DNA of 37,457 bases, taken from contig JASBUO010000046.1 in NCBI GenBank assembly GCA_030147855.1, forward strand, positions 1 through 37,457, written 5' to 3'. Below are positions 20,131 through 29,054 of the stretch, one piece after another. Below the pieces are notes generated by a model. It was not told the origin of the DNA. It made no database searches and saw only the letters and a list, made by a program, of their open reading frames with translations. Source of the DNA: Gammaproteobacteria bacterium (GTDB lineage Bacteria > Pseudomonadota > Gammaproteobacteria > Legionellales > Legionellaceae). The position numbers and the translations under genes were made by a program. The stretch's first letter is position 1. Each line of letters begins with the position of its first letter.

Positions 20131-21822
20131 TCACAATAGCAACATACGTTGTGCTGTATGGGTGCCCTGTCCAAATGCACTTTCAGCCATCTCTTTATCA
20201 GACACGCCCAATCTTTCCTGAGGCATATTCGGTTTTTGAAAAGAAAACATTGATAATGTGCGCAAACATTCTTGTTGCTTCGAAGATATAGACGTTCTTG
20301 CACCTGCTGCTTGTAATATATGCTCCGCCTCAACATGACCTGCCTCACGCGCAAAGTCTAATGGGGTTTTGCCATGAAACGCTTCACCTGGAGCATAAAA
20401 AGGTGTATTAACGGATTGCCGACTCACAATCAAGTATTGAAGTACATGGTTATAACCATTTCTTGCCGCAACACACATACGATTCTCTGTCAGAAACTCC
20501 TCTCGTCGTTCTAAAATTTTCAGGCACTCTTCACGCTCATGAGCACTAAATGTATAATCGTCCATCAAACGCTCAACCGTTTTGATTTCAGCCATTTTTG
20601 CGGCAATAGGTAACACATCCATGATGCGAATTCCCCGTCTAAGTTTCGCTCCTGCATCAAGCAGTAAACAAACGATAATCGTATGCTGTCTCTCATATGC
20701 TAACTGTAAAGCCGTCTTGCCATGCTTGTAAGTACGAGGCCTGTCCACTTTTATTTCAAGATCAATTGTATGAATGGCCAAAATCTTGCTGACTTTTATA
20801 ATATTTCCTGCACACACCGCCCGCATTAATGGCGTCATGCCATCTGCGTCCTGTGTGTTCACATTATTAGCTGACACTTTTAATTCTGCCTGCAGCACGC
20901 TACTTGGGCGAAGTATCATGCTTAAAGTACTATTATTCTCTCTCATTTTAGCATCAAGAAATGCCGCAATTTCAAAGCAATTGCTCTCCTTAGCAAGTGT
21001 AATAGGCAATTGTCCGTTTCGAACACATGCATATAGTAACCCAGGTTGCCGCTCATATAGCGCTTGCACAAGTTTGATTTGATTGTCCAAAATTAATTGG
21101 TGAAATGCATACCCACCATTGAATAACGTATCTTTAGCGCCCCAGTTTATTAAAACCATAGCAACCTGATACCAACCCGGCTGACAAGCCCAGTGCAATA
21201 CTGGTTTTTGATACTCAACGTCGCTTGTTTGTATTGTCACATCTAAAGAAGCACCTTTTGAAGCCAGATAATTGACACCTGCAGCAAATGCATGTTGCAC
21301 AGCCACGAGCAAAGGTGTTTCTCCTTTGCCATTTTTTTGCTCTAATAAATGAGGGTACAATGATAATAAGCGCTCCATGAGCCATAACTGTCCATCTCTA
21401 GCCGCCCTATGAATCAAATAACAGTCCTTCTCTTGATATAGGGGTTTACCGCTATGATGGCCCAAAAGCCTCCCGCCGGAAAAAGCTATATCCTGAGCAC
21501 CTGCATCTAATAAGGCCTCCACAACATCGTAATGCCCTTTATCATAGGCAATGTGTATTGGTGTTTTCCCATGTATCCGACGATAATAGCGAGCAGGCGC
21601 ATACACCACTCTGTCTAAATCAACTCGCTGTTCCAGCAAATAATGCACAACCGCTAATTTATTATATAGCGAAGCCCAAAATAAAAGTGTTCTTCCCGAT
21701 GACTCAACTTCATGCACTACAGCTGGATATTGCCTCAATAATGCAATGGCCTGCTCTTGTGTTTCAGGTGTAGATACATGACTCATATGAGACAATAATT
21801 TAACAATTTTTGGGTATACCAT
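20131..21822 (-). CDS. Ankyrin-repeat protein, candidate effector
   Basis: A 563-aa protein made almost wholly of about ten ankyrin repeats, for example HGKTPIHIAYDKGHYDVVEA, GETPLLVAVQHAFAAGVNYL, DGMTPLMRAVCAGN and HGKTPLDFAREAGHVEAEHI. No signal peptide and no membrane helix. The C-terminus is a short Met/Gln/Glu/Ser-rich tail ending QRMLLL. AAGG lies six bases before the ATG. Ankyrin proteins of intracellular Legionellales are often type IVB secreted effectors, so secretion is possible but not shown. It follows the AnkH-like gene by 41 bp and precedes the cyclase by 45 bp; a shared transcript is likely. Confidence 0.9.
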   Translation of the reverse strand: MVYPKIVKLLSHMSHVSTPETQEQAIALLRQYPAVVHEVESSGRTLLFWASLYNKLAVVHYLLEQRVDLDRVVYAPARYYRRIHGKTPIHIAYDKGHYDVVEALLDAGAQDIAFSGGRLLGHHSGKPLYQEKDCYLIHRAARDGQLWLMERLLSLYPHLLEQKNGKGETPLLVAVQHAFAAGVNYLASKGASLDVTIQTSDVEYQKPVLHWACQPGWYQVAMVLINWGAKDTLFNGGYAFHQLILDNQIKLVQALYERQPGLLYACVRNGQLPITLAKESNCFEIAAFLDAKMRENNSTLSMILRPSSVLQAELKVSANNVNTQDADGMTPLMRAVCAGNIIKVSKILAIHTIDLEIKVDRPRTYKHGKTALQLAYERQHTIIVCLLLDAGAKLRRGIRIMDVLPIAAKMAEIKTVERLMDDYTFSAHEREECLKILERREEFLTENRMCVAARNGYNHVLQYLIVSRQSVNTPFYAPGEAFHGKTPLDFAREAGHVEAEHILQAAGARTSISSKQQECLRTLSMFSFQKPNMPQERLGVSDKEMAESAFGQGTHTAQRMLLL

Positions 21823-21863
21823 TTTTTGCCTTATTCGCTGAGTTAAAAACTGAATAGAAACAC

Positions 21864-23291
21864 TTATGTTCTTTGATCGCCCGTATTATTAAGCGGTGTT
21901 GCGATAGGAGTTATCCCAATATTTGGATTAATACCACAGTCATCCAAAATTTTTAATAAATTATTCCCTTTTTTGGTAAGCGTATCAACACAATAAATTT
22001 GCAGATAGCTATCTAAAATGTACTTATATTCTGGCAAAGCCAAAATTGTCAAAATTTTCTCAGCTCGCACCAAGTGATGTGGCAAAGATGCATCACAAGT
22101 TTGAAATAGTACAGCTCCCAACATTTGTGCAATACTTGCGCGCCTTGCCTTCTCTGCTAAATAAAACCGCTGAATACATTCATCGATGGTTCTATCTTTA
22201 TCCCACGCAGCCCATGCATGGTAAATCATCATGGCATCTTCTTCTGAAAAAGGGTGAGATACACCGAGTTGCTGCAGCGCATAGGCCACAGGCACAACCC
22301 CTTGTACATTCGCCCATGAGCAATTCCCTGTAATCTGCGGTGATAATGGCATCTTTAAAACCGGCTCAAGCCCTAATAACTGATTAATTTTTTGGTGAAA
22401 AAATTGTCTTGGTTGACGCGTGTATAAAAAATTATGTACAAACTGAGGCGTTAACGCATCCGGGCACCTCATTCGATAAATATTGACGGTTCCTTCTTTC
22501 AAACTATTTTCACCCCTATCAATTTTAGCCCACCACTCACCATGCCGTACAAAACAAAAAGCATGTCCACGACTCGCTGCAGGTAAAATTAAAAGAGGGG
22601 CTTGAATCAGTTCAGCAATACGCGCGCGATGTTGTTCACTCAAAGACGATTGTCGCTGCAACTGTAAAAGCTCGTCGGCTACTTCAAACGCATCAATCAC
22701 TCCATACAATAAACCAAAATAGCGGCGCAAGTGTCTTGTAGAATAGCTGCTAGTAAAACGCATGAGTGAATCACGAATAATGGCAACCGTAAACTCTAAA
22801 ATGAACCCTTCATAATTGACTTCAATAAATTTATTGTCTGCCGTTAGAATATCAACATCACCCTTCAGCTCAAAACGATGCCCCAGCAATTTTGCTGCAA
22901 TAAAGTCTAGTGCGAAATCAAGCTTTCCACCATATTGATACAGTAAGTGCTTAATATCGTGCTGACCACGCAATACGGGATAAACCAGCACCGAAAGCCC
23001 TGCCCGCGTAAATGCATTAGGATTTGCGCCTGCAGCAAGCAGTGCTTTTGAAAATTGTACATCGTCATTATCAACAGCCCAATGTAATGCCGTTCGTTTA
23101 CTAACATCCTGCTCATTAATGTTTGCACCACGCGCTAATAACTCTTTAGCAATGGCTGGCTGCTTTGCAATCACGGCCTCAATCAATGGCGTAAAACCAT
23201 ACTCATCCATATCATCCAGTGATTCACCTTCACGAAGATAAGCATCAAAATTGGGCATTTGACCTCGGAGAATATCATTTGCAAGGGTCAT
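21864..23291 (-). CDS. ankH: AnkH-like ankyrin effector with cysteine-protease-like domain
   Basis: A 475-aa protein resembling the Legionella core effector AnkH (LegA3). Three ankyrin repeats occupy about 28-125 (DEYGFTPLIEA, KRTALHWAVDNDD, GLSVLVYPVLRGQ). The rest looks like a cysteine-protease-like fold: His243 in SRGHAFCFV, Asp258 in WWAKIDRGE and Cys324 in TGNCSWANVQ come in the order H-D-C. No signal peptide. GGAGGAG six bases before the ATG is the strongest ribosome binding site of the block. AnkH of Legionella is delivered by Dot/Icm and binds a host transcription factor complex; that is known for the family and only inferred here. The gene symbol is by resemblance. Confidence 0.65.
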   Translation of the reverse strand: MTLANDILRGQMPNFDAYLREGESLDDMDEYGFTPLIEAVIAKQPAIAKELLARGANINEQDVSKRTALHWAVDNDDVQFSKALLAAGANPNAFTRAGLSVLVYPVLRGQHDIKHLLYQYGGKLDFALDFIAAKLLGHRFELKGDVDILTADNKFIEVNYEGFILEFTVAIIRDSLMRFTSSYSTRHLRRYFGLLYGVIDAFEVADELLQLQRQSSLSEQHRARIAELIQAPLLILPAASRGHAFCFVRHGEWWAKIDRGENSLKEGTVNIYRMRCPDALTPQFVHNFLYTRQPRQFFHQKINQLLGLEPVLKMPLSPQITGNCSWANVQGVVPVAYALQQLGVSHPFSEEDAMMIYHAWAAWDKDRTIDECIQRFYLAEKARRASIAQMLGAVLFQTCDASLPHHLVRAEKILTILALPEYKYILDSYLQIYCVDTLTKKGNNLLKILDDCGINPNIGITPIATPLNNTGDQRT

Positions 23292-23305
23292 GCATTACTC
23301 CTCCA

Positions 23306-23797
23306 CTATAGGCCTGGCGGTTTAAACTCGGGTTTGTTTGTCAATCTATCTTGCAACTCTTGTCGCTTCTGCATCTTTAGCTGCTGCTCTAATTGATATT
23401 CTTCTCGCCCCTCAGGAGACGTTAAGTCAGGCAATGGATTCACATCTGGTTCAAGCCCATCATACTGCTGCTTATCTCCCAAAATAGGATGCTCAGGCGC
23501 CCCCTCTAAACCCTCATCATAACCTACGTCTTTGCGCGGCGCGTCTCTATCACGACGCCCCTCAGAGGCAAGGCCTGTTGCTGCAATGAGTCCTGTAATT
23601 TCTATTTTTCGTCGTGCATTTTCACGTTCTGGGGTATCCTCACCAAGATAGCTCTCCCACGGCGGTTTTCGACCGCCTCGCCCAGAGCCCCCGTCGCCTT
23701 CGTCATCCGTATTTTTTTCGTTTTTACGCAGTAACCGTTTCTTTTTTAACGCCTCGTCATCGGTGCCACGCAAAAAACGCTTCAATCTATTAGCCAT
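23306..23797 (-). CDS. Disordered charged protein of unknown function
   Basis: A 163-aa protein that I do not recognise. It is rich in Arg, Lys, Asp, Glu, Gly and Pro, with no predicted membrane helix or signal peptide; its only hydrophobic stretch is ITGLIAATGLA near residue 68. The N-terminal third is basic (LKKKRLLRKNEKN), with a Gly/Arg-rich GSGRGGRKPPW segment; the end is a Gln/Lys helix (EEYQLEQQLKMQKRQELQDR). It lies 18 bp after asd and 14 bp before the AnkH-like gene on the same strand. It could be a small effector or an accessory factor for the ankyrin proteins; both are guesses. The ribosome binding site is weak (AGGT). Confidence 0.7.
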   Translation of the reverse strand: MANRLKRFLRGTDDEALKKKRLLRKNEKNTDDEGDGGSGRGGRKPPWESYLGEDTPERENARRKIEITGLIAATGLASEGRRDRDAPRKDVGYDEGLEGAPEHPILGDKQQYDGLEPDVNPLPDLTSPEGREEYQLEQQLKMQKRQELQDRLTNKPEFKPPGL

Positions 23798-23815
23798 AAT
23801 ACCTATGAGTATAAA

Positions 23816-24841
23816 TCATAAATAATCACGCTGCAGAAGTTCTGCAATTTGCACAGCATTGCTTGCCGCACCTTTTCGGACATTATCAGCAACGACCCAA
23901 AGATTGAGCCCTAAGGGGTTTGAAATATCTTCTCGAATACGCCCCACAAATACATCATCCACCCCTGTGGCATGTGAAATAACCGTTGGATACTGTTTTT
24001 TGCTTGGCGTATGATCAACTACTTTCACACCAGGCGCCTTCTTAAGTAATGCCCGCGCTTTTTCGGCAGTTAGCGGTTTTTTTAATTCAAGATGAATGGC
24101 TTCTGAGTGTCCATAAATCACCGGCACACGAACCGCCGTTGGATTCACTTGAATGTTATCATCTTCAAGAATTTTTTGGGTTTCCCACACCATTTTCATT
24201 TCTTCTCGCGTATAACCATTGTCTTCAAACTCATCGATATGTGGTAATGCATTAAACGCTATTTGTTCTGGATAAGCTTTTGGTTTTTTCACCGAGCGAC
24301 CATTCAAAAGCTCGCCCACCTGGCCAATCAACTCATCAATAGCGCTTTTACCCGTACCTGACACCGACTGATACGTTGCAACATTCACACGTGTGATACC
24401 AACTGCATCATACAAGGGTTTCAGCGCCACCATCATTTGAATCGTTGAGCAATTAGGGTTTGCAATAATCCCTCGTTTTTTATAATCGGCAATGCGCTCA
24501 GAATTCACTTCAGGCACCACTAGTGGCACGTCATTGTCGTAACGAAAACACGAGGTATTATCAATAACAACACAACCCGCTGCAGCAGCTTCTGGTGCAT
24601 ATTGCTTTGAAACCGCGCCTCCTGCTGAGAAAAAAGCAATATCAACATCTCTAAAGTCAAACGTTGCCACATCCTCAACATCTAGCGTGCGCTTTCCAAA
24701 GTAAACTGTTTTGCCTGCTGAACGCGCACTCGCTAAAGGATATAACTCAGCAACCGGAAACTTTCGCTCATCCAACACATTTAGTAATGTTTCACCCACA
24801 ACACCTGTTGCCCCAACAATTGCTACATTTAATTTTCTCAT
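23816..24841 (-). CDS. asd: Aspartate-semialdehyde dehydrogenase
   Basis: Reduces aspartyl phosphate to aspartate semialdehyde, the branch point to lysine, diaminopimelate (peptidoglycan), methionine and threonine. Product of 341 aa with the NADP fold VAIVGATGVVGETLL, the catalytic Cys in NPNCSTIQ near residue 130, YQSVSGTGKSA, and the active-site His region RVPVIYGHSE. The shorter Pseudomonas/Legionella-type sequence differs from the E. coli enzyme. ATG at 24841; a GTG one codon upstream is possible. It lies 16 bp after aroC and 18 bp before the disordered-protein gene. Confidence 0.95.
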   Translation of the reverse strand: MRKLNVAIVGATGVVGETLLNVLDERKFPVAELYPLASARSAGKTVYFGKRTLDVEDVATFDFRDVDIAFFSAGGAVSKQYAPEAAAAGCVVIDNTSCFRYDNDVPLVVPEVNSERIADYKKRGIIANPNCSTIQMMVALKPLYDAVGITRVNVATYQSVSGTGKSAIDELIGQVGELLNGRSVKKPKAYPEQIAFNALPHIDEFEDNGYTREEMKMVWETQKILEDDNIQVNPTAVRVPVIYGHSEAIHLELKKPLTAEKARALLKKAPGVKVVDHTPSKKQYPTVISHATGVDDVFVGRIREDISNPLGLNLWVVADNVRKGAASNAVQIAELLQRDYL

Positions 24842-24857
24842 CACACTCTCATCATTT

Positions 24858-25940
24858 TTACTGACTCTTACTTATATTATGGCAAGTATTATACGCTTCG
24901 TAACGCAGCATATAATCCATCAATACCAATGCCATCATGGCGCGAGCAACGGGCACTGCACGAATACCGACACATGGATCATGTCGCCCCTTTGTCACAA
25001 CATCCACTTCGTCTCCAAACACACTCAAACTCTTTGCAGGCGTCACCAAACTTGAAGTTGGTTTAACAGCCAAACTAAGCTTAATTTCTTGCCCTGTACT
25101 AATCCCGCCCAGTATTCCACCTGCATGGTTACTCAAAAAACCAGATGCACGCATTTCGTCACGATGTACACTACCGCGCTGTGTCACAGTATCAAAACCT
25201 GCCCCTATTTCAACGCCTTTTACTGCATTAATCGACATCATTGCATGTGCTAGTGCTGCATCTAACCTATCAAATACAGGCTCACCAAGCCCCACAGGCA
25301 CCGCTTTTGCAACCATACCAACACGGGCACCAATTGAATCGCCTTCACGACGCAATGCATCAATTTGTGCTTCAAGTACGGGAACTTGTTTTAAATTAGG
25401 ACAAAAAAAAGGGTTCTGATGAATATAACTTTCTGATTCAAACGCTAATACCTCATCGCCCACTTGTTCTAAATACCCAATAATTTCGATATCATAATGT
25501 TGCTTTAAATACAGTAACGCAACCGCACCGGCCGCTACACGTGCAGCTGTTTCGCGCGCAGATGCGCGCCCCCCACCGCGGTAATCACGATGTCCATATT
25601 TATGATAGTAGGTAAAGTCAGCATGTCCTGGACGAAATACATCTCGAACCGCCTCATAGTCAGATGTGCGTTGGTTAGTATTTTGAATTAAAAGCATCAA
25701 AGGTGCGCCCGTTGTCAGCCCCTCAAATACACCAGATAAAATCTTAACGTGATCAAGCTCTCGGCGCTGACTAGTATACTTCGACTGCCCGGGGCGGCGC
25801 TCATCTAAAAAAGGCTGAATCAGTGATTCATTCAGTGCAAACCCTGCAGGGCAGCCATCTACGACACAGCCAATAACGGGACCATGGCTTTCCCCAAACG
25901 TCGTGACTTTAAAAAGTGTTCCAAATGTATTTCCACTCAT
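24858..25940 (-). CDS. aroC: Chorismate synthase
   Basis: Last step of the shikimate pathway, making chorismate from EPSP with reduced FMN as cofactor. At 360 aa it has the family length. Signature blocks are all present: [67 protein letters not shown] and [21 protein letters not shown]. Its ATG overlaps the prmB stop as ATGA. The prmB-aroC order is conserved in gammaproteobacteria. Confidence 0.97.
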   Translation of the reverse strand: MSGNTFGTLFKVTTFGESHGPVIGCVVDGCPAGFALNESLIQPFLDERRPGQSKYTSQRRELDHVKILSGVFEGLTTGAPLMLLIQNTNQRTSDYEAVRDVFRPGHADFTYYHKYGHRDYRGGGRASARETAARVAAGAVALLYLKQHYDIEIIGYLEQVGDEVLAFESESYIHQNPFFCPNLKQVPVLEAQIDALRREGDSIGARVGMVAKAVPVGLGEPVFDRLDAALAHAMMSINAVKGVEIGAGFDTVTQRGSVHRDEMRASGFLSNHAGGILGGISTGQEIKLSLAVKPTSSLVTPAKSLSVFGDEVDVVTKGRHDPCVGIRAVPVARAMMALVLMDYMLRYEAYNTCHNISKSQ

Positions 25941-26848
25941 ACTTTAAAATATTCGTTAAGTTGTTCTGCTGTGAGTAAAAACACACCACTTCCTCCCATC
26001 TCAAATTCGAGCCAAGTAAAGGGTACGTCTGGATAGGCTTCTATCAGGGCTGCCTCGCTATTTCCAACCTCCATCACCAAAATACCTTCCGGACTCAGAT
26101 AATTTGAGGCTGAAGAAAGCATTTTTTCAACAATCGCAAGTCCATTGTTATCAGCACATAACGCAAGTGTTGGTTCATGCTGGTACTCTTTAGGCAAGGC
26201 TTTCATCTCATCAAGCCCGACATAAGGCGGATTGCTAATAATTAGGTCGTAAGTTGCATGTGGCAATGCATCAAAACAGTCAGACTGAAGCAAGTGCAAC
26301 TGCTCTTCCACACCGTGCTCCACACGATTCATTTGAGCAACTTCCAATGCTTCACGCGATACATCCACCGCGTCAACCAGAGCATCAGGAAATGCATGAC
26401 AGCACGCAATTGCAATACAGCCGCTGCCTGTTCCTAAATCTAAGATGCGTTGCACACGATGCGCTTCAATCCAGGGGGAAAACTGCATCGCGATACATTC
26501 TGCCAAGGGAGAACGCGGAATTAAAACTCGCTCATCTACATAAAACGGCATATTCAAAAAATATGCGGTATTGGTTAGGTAAGGTACAGGCACATGCTCA
26601 CGCATTCGACGTTCAAGTTGCTTTGCAAGATGCTCCCTTTCAAGAAGCGTGAGTCGTGCATTCAATAAGCCTGGAGCAAGATCATGCGGCAGGGACAAAC
26701 TCCCAAGTATCAATGCCAACACATCATCCCAGGCATTGTCTGTGCCATGTCCATAGTATAAAGGGGCTTTATTCGCCTCAGACAACCCAAATCGCAGAAA
26801 ATCAATAATGGTTTCAAAAGACGCCGTGGCTTCGAGGTAAGATTTCAC
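25937..26848 (-). CDS. prmB: Ribosomal protein L3 glutamine methyltransferase (PrmB)
   Basis: S-adenosylmethionine-dependent methyltransferase of the HemK/PrmC group that methylates a Gln of ribosomal protein L3. SAM-binding motif I is [13 protein letters not shown] near residue 140; the catalytic motif is NPPYV near 208, followed by [16 protein letters not shown]. That LPxEYxHEP wording and its place before aroC favour PrmB over the release-factor enzyme PrmC. Product of 303 aa from a GTG at 26848 with GGGAGC eight bases upstream. First gene of the minus-strand series to the cyclase, divergent from smrB. Confidence 0.93.
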   Translation of the reverse strand: MKSYLEATASFETIIDFLRFGLSEANKAPLYYGHGTDNAWDDVLALILGSLSLPHDLAPGLLNARLTLLEREHLAKQLERRMREHVPVPYLTNTAYFLNMPFYVDERVLIPRSPLAECIAMQFSPWIEAHRVQRILDLGTGSGCIAIACCHAFPDALVDAVDVSREALEVAQMNRVEHGVEEQLHLLQSDCFDALPHATYDLIISNPPYVGLDEMKALPKEYQHEPTLALCADNNGLAIVEKMLSSASNYLSPEGILVMEVGNSEAALIEAYPDVPFTWLEFEMGGSGVFLLTAEQLNEYFKV

Positions 26849-26903
26849 CTATTTGCTCCCAAATGGTTTATTATACGCAAACAAACCACACATAGGTAGA
26901 CGT

Positions 26904-27440
26904 ATGGATTCAGATGACGCGTCGTTGTTTAAAAAAGCTATGGAAAACGTAACACCCTTGCGCACCTCGAACAAAAGACACACGCAAAAAAAGCCAGCCC
27001 CGGTAATACCTCCCCGAAAAAAACAGCCTCTTTTTTCTCCAAAGCCTATACACACGTCTCTGAGCAACCCATGGAATACCTCAGAAGTACACGCCCATAC
27101 TTGTCTCGGTTTTGGTAAAACACGCTTACAGCCTAAACAGTTTAAAGCCCTAAAACAAGGCAACATCCGCCCTCAGGCAACCCTTGATTTACACGGTATT
27201 TACTTAGATAAAGCAGGAGATACATTAGTACAGTTTATTCACGACTCATATAGAGAAGGCATGCGATGCGTTTTGGTGATTCATGGTAAAGGAGGACGCT
27301 TTAACGAACCCCCTATCCTTAAGAATCACGTTAATCACTGGCTAAAACAACTACCTGAAGTCCTTGCTTTTCATAGCGCATGCCCACATGATGGCGGGCA
27401 TGGCGCAGTTTATGTATTGCTTAGAAGGTTAGAAAGATAA
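26904..27440 (+). CDS. smrB: Smr-domain ribosome-rescue endonuclease (SmrB)
   Basis: Probable SmrB, an endonuclease recruited to collided ribosomes that cuts the mRNA upstream of the stalled one. The Smr domain in the C-terminal half has LDLHGIYLDKAGDT, LVIHGKGG (the key HGKG) and AFHSACPHDGGHGAVYVLLR. The N-terminal part is basic with a start like the E. coli protein (SDDASLFKKAM). I start at the ATG at 26904 (178 aa, E. coli 183) with AGG seven bases upstream; a TTG at 26853 gives an unlikely extension. Divergent from prmB, exactly as in E. coli. Confidence 0.88.
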   Translation: MDSDDASLFKKAMENVTPLRTSNKRHTQKKPAPVIPPRKKQPLFSPKPIHTSLSNPWNTSEVHAHTCLGFGKTRLQPKQFKALKQGNIRPQATLDLHGIYLDKAGDTLVQFIHDSYREGMRCVLVIHGKGGRFNEPPILKNHVNHWLKQLPEVLAFHSACPHDGGHGAVYVLLRRLER

Positions 27441-27444
27441 CAGC

Positions 27445-27969
27445 TTAGAGAGTCAAAACATGCTCAGCATCTGTCATATCAGGATTTTGAGGTAGTGGTG
27501 GCTCAAGCCCTATAAAATTAAGCCCTGTAATTGCGAGTCGCATTACAAGAGAGGCCGCTTGTAAATAAAACTCAATGGTTGCCATCGCAAAGCAAAATAC
27601 ACCGACCGCAACCGCTTCAAGCATATCAATCAGCTTATTTGCAAAACCCGTTGGGGATAGCTTCACGACTTGCGCTGCAGCCGCTGGAAAACACAAAAAG
27701 AATTTTTGTGCCTCATACACTGCCAAAGCCGAAAAAATATATGGCTTAATAATTAAACTCGCTGCATCGTCTGAAAAATCACTGTAGCGTTTAAATCCTG
27801 TAAAGTTATGACGTTTCCAAGGCTCAAGCCAGTGTGACTTATCGACACGCAATGGCTTAGTCGGCTCAGCACAGTGATTATATAAGTACGTTGCCGTACG
27901 TTCCCGCTCCTGCTTCGACTCGTCAAGTCGCACATTCAATTGCTCAAAAAAAGTAGTACTAACAGCCAT
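27445..27969 (-). CDS. Hypothetical protein with hydrophobic central region
   Basis: A 174-aa protein of a family I do not recognise. The N-terminal 70 residues are polar (Arg/Lys/Glu-rich). From about 90 to 155 there are hydrophobic stretches (FSALAVYEAQKFFLCFPAAAAQVV; MLEAVAVGVFCFAMATIEFY; LVMRLAITGLNFIGL) that could be two or three membrane helices. GAGGT is positioned six bases before the ATG. Convergent with smrB, with only 4 bp between. No catalytic motif seen. Confidence 0.7.
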   Translation of the reverse strand: MAVSTTFFEQLNVRLDESKQERERTATYLYNHCAEPTKPLRVDKSHWLEPWKRHNFTGFKRYSDFSDDAASLIIKPYIFSALAVYEAQKFFLCFPAAAAQVVKLSPTGFANKLIDMLEAVAVGVFCFAMATIEFYLQAASLVMRLAITGLNFIGLEPPLPQNPDMTDAEHVLTL

Positions 27970-28403
27970 GCTTCACCTCGTTTCAGAATCTATCATTATA
28001 AAAAGTTATAAGCCCTGTTCGCATTATATACACGTTTATCCTACTTACTAACTGGACAATCCTTGACTCTAGTTACAAAATCTTTGTGAGGGCGTGTTGA
28101 CAATTAGTTGAAAGGCTCCGAAATCACTTTTTTCATCTCTTCGTACCGCGCTTTATACGCGGTATCCAAACAAAAAAGCATCAAGACCACTGGATGCTGC
28201 GCTCAAGCCGCAGCACGTCAGTAGTAAAGGGAAATACCAACAGTCCCTAATTTCTATCATGCCAACTCTACTGTATAAAGTTGGGTTGGCATTAAACAGC
28301 ATAGCCTTAAAGAAATCAACTATTTTAGAGGGCTACTCTTGTTTTTTTGGTGAAAACCTCGTACTATCTGGGCAAAATTTTTAACAGAATTTAACCCAAG
28401 TCC
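27970..28403. other. 434-bp spacer with three palindromes
   Basis: No gene is supported here. It holds taccgcg/cgcggta (28144-28164, 7-base loop), gctgcg/cgcagc (28196-28214, 7-base loop) and atgccaac/gttggcat (28259-28292). The first two have the form of dispersed REP-like repeats. A candidate udk promoter lies at the right end. A short reading frame that appears on the minus strand crosses the first palindrome and is not called. Confidence 0.5.
28339..28367 (+). promoter_or_regulatory. Candidate promoter of udk-fabI
   Basis: TTGTTT (28339-28344), a 17-bp spacer and TACTAT (28362-28367) fit a sigma-70 promoter, giving a start near 28374 and a leader of about 30 bp. Confidence 0.45.
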
Positions 28404-29024
28404 ATGACCAAAGAAACGATTATTTTAGGCATTGCAGGCCCATCTGCTTCAGGTAAAAGTTTACTCGCTAATACTATCGTAAACGGACTTGGCTCAGACC
28501 AGGTCGTTATTATTTCTGAAGACTCTTATTACAAAGACAATAGTCACCTACCGTTTGAGGCGCGTGAGAAAATTAATTACGACCACCCCGATGCATTTGA
28601 TCATGCATTGCTCGCGGAGCACATCAGGCAATTACAAAAAGGGCGCTCGGTTGAAATTCCTATCTATTCACACTCAAAACACCTTCGACTGCCAGAAACA
28701 CGTACAGTTGGCGGACATTCCATTATTATTGTTGAAGGTATTTTATTGTTCAGTGAAGAAACCCTGCGCGACCTCATGGACATTCGTATTTTTATGTCAG
28801 CACCACTGGATGTCTGTTTAATACGACGACTTAAACGCGATGTTGTGGAACGACATCGTTCAGTTGAATCTGTATTGCATCAATACGAAACCACGGTGCG
28901 CCCTATGTATTTGCAATTTATTGAACCATCAAGCCGTCATGCTGATTTAATTGTGCCACGTGGTGGTGAAAATCATATTGCTATCGATACGATTCAAGCA
29001 AAGATTCGAGAATTATTAAACTAA
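28404..29024 (+). CDS. udk: Uridine kinase
   Basis: Phosphorylates uridine and cytidine with ATP or GTP; pyrimidine salvage. At 206 aa, near E. coli (213). P-loop GIAGPSASGKS at the start, EDSYYKDNSHL, NYDHPDAFDH, the IPIYSHSKHLR block (normally YDYxxHxR), VEGILLF, and the lid stretch RLKRDVVERHRS. Motifs are intact. It is 30 bp upstream of fabI on the same strand, so the two are probably co-transcribed although functionally unrelated. The ribosome binding site is weak. Confidence 0.93.
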   Translation: MTKETIILGIAGPSASGKSLLANTIVNGLGSDQVVIISEDSYYKDNSHLPFEAREKINYDHPDAFDHALLAEHIRQLQKGRSVEIPIYSHSKHLRLPETRTVGGHSIIIVEGILLFSEETLRDLMDIRIFMSAPLDVCLIRRLKRDVVERHRSVESVLHQYETTVRPMYLQFIEPSSRHADLIVPRGGENHIAIDTIQAKIRELLN

Positions 29025-29054
29025 TAAAACCGCATTTAAGTTAAGGAGAAGTAT

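Noticed and set aside
28110-28190. Short minus-strand frame ending MKKVISEPFN
   Set aside because: It runs through a REP-like palindrome and has no support as a gene; such peptides arise from translated repeats.
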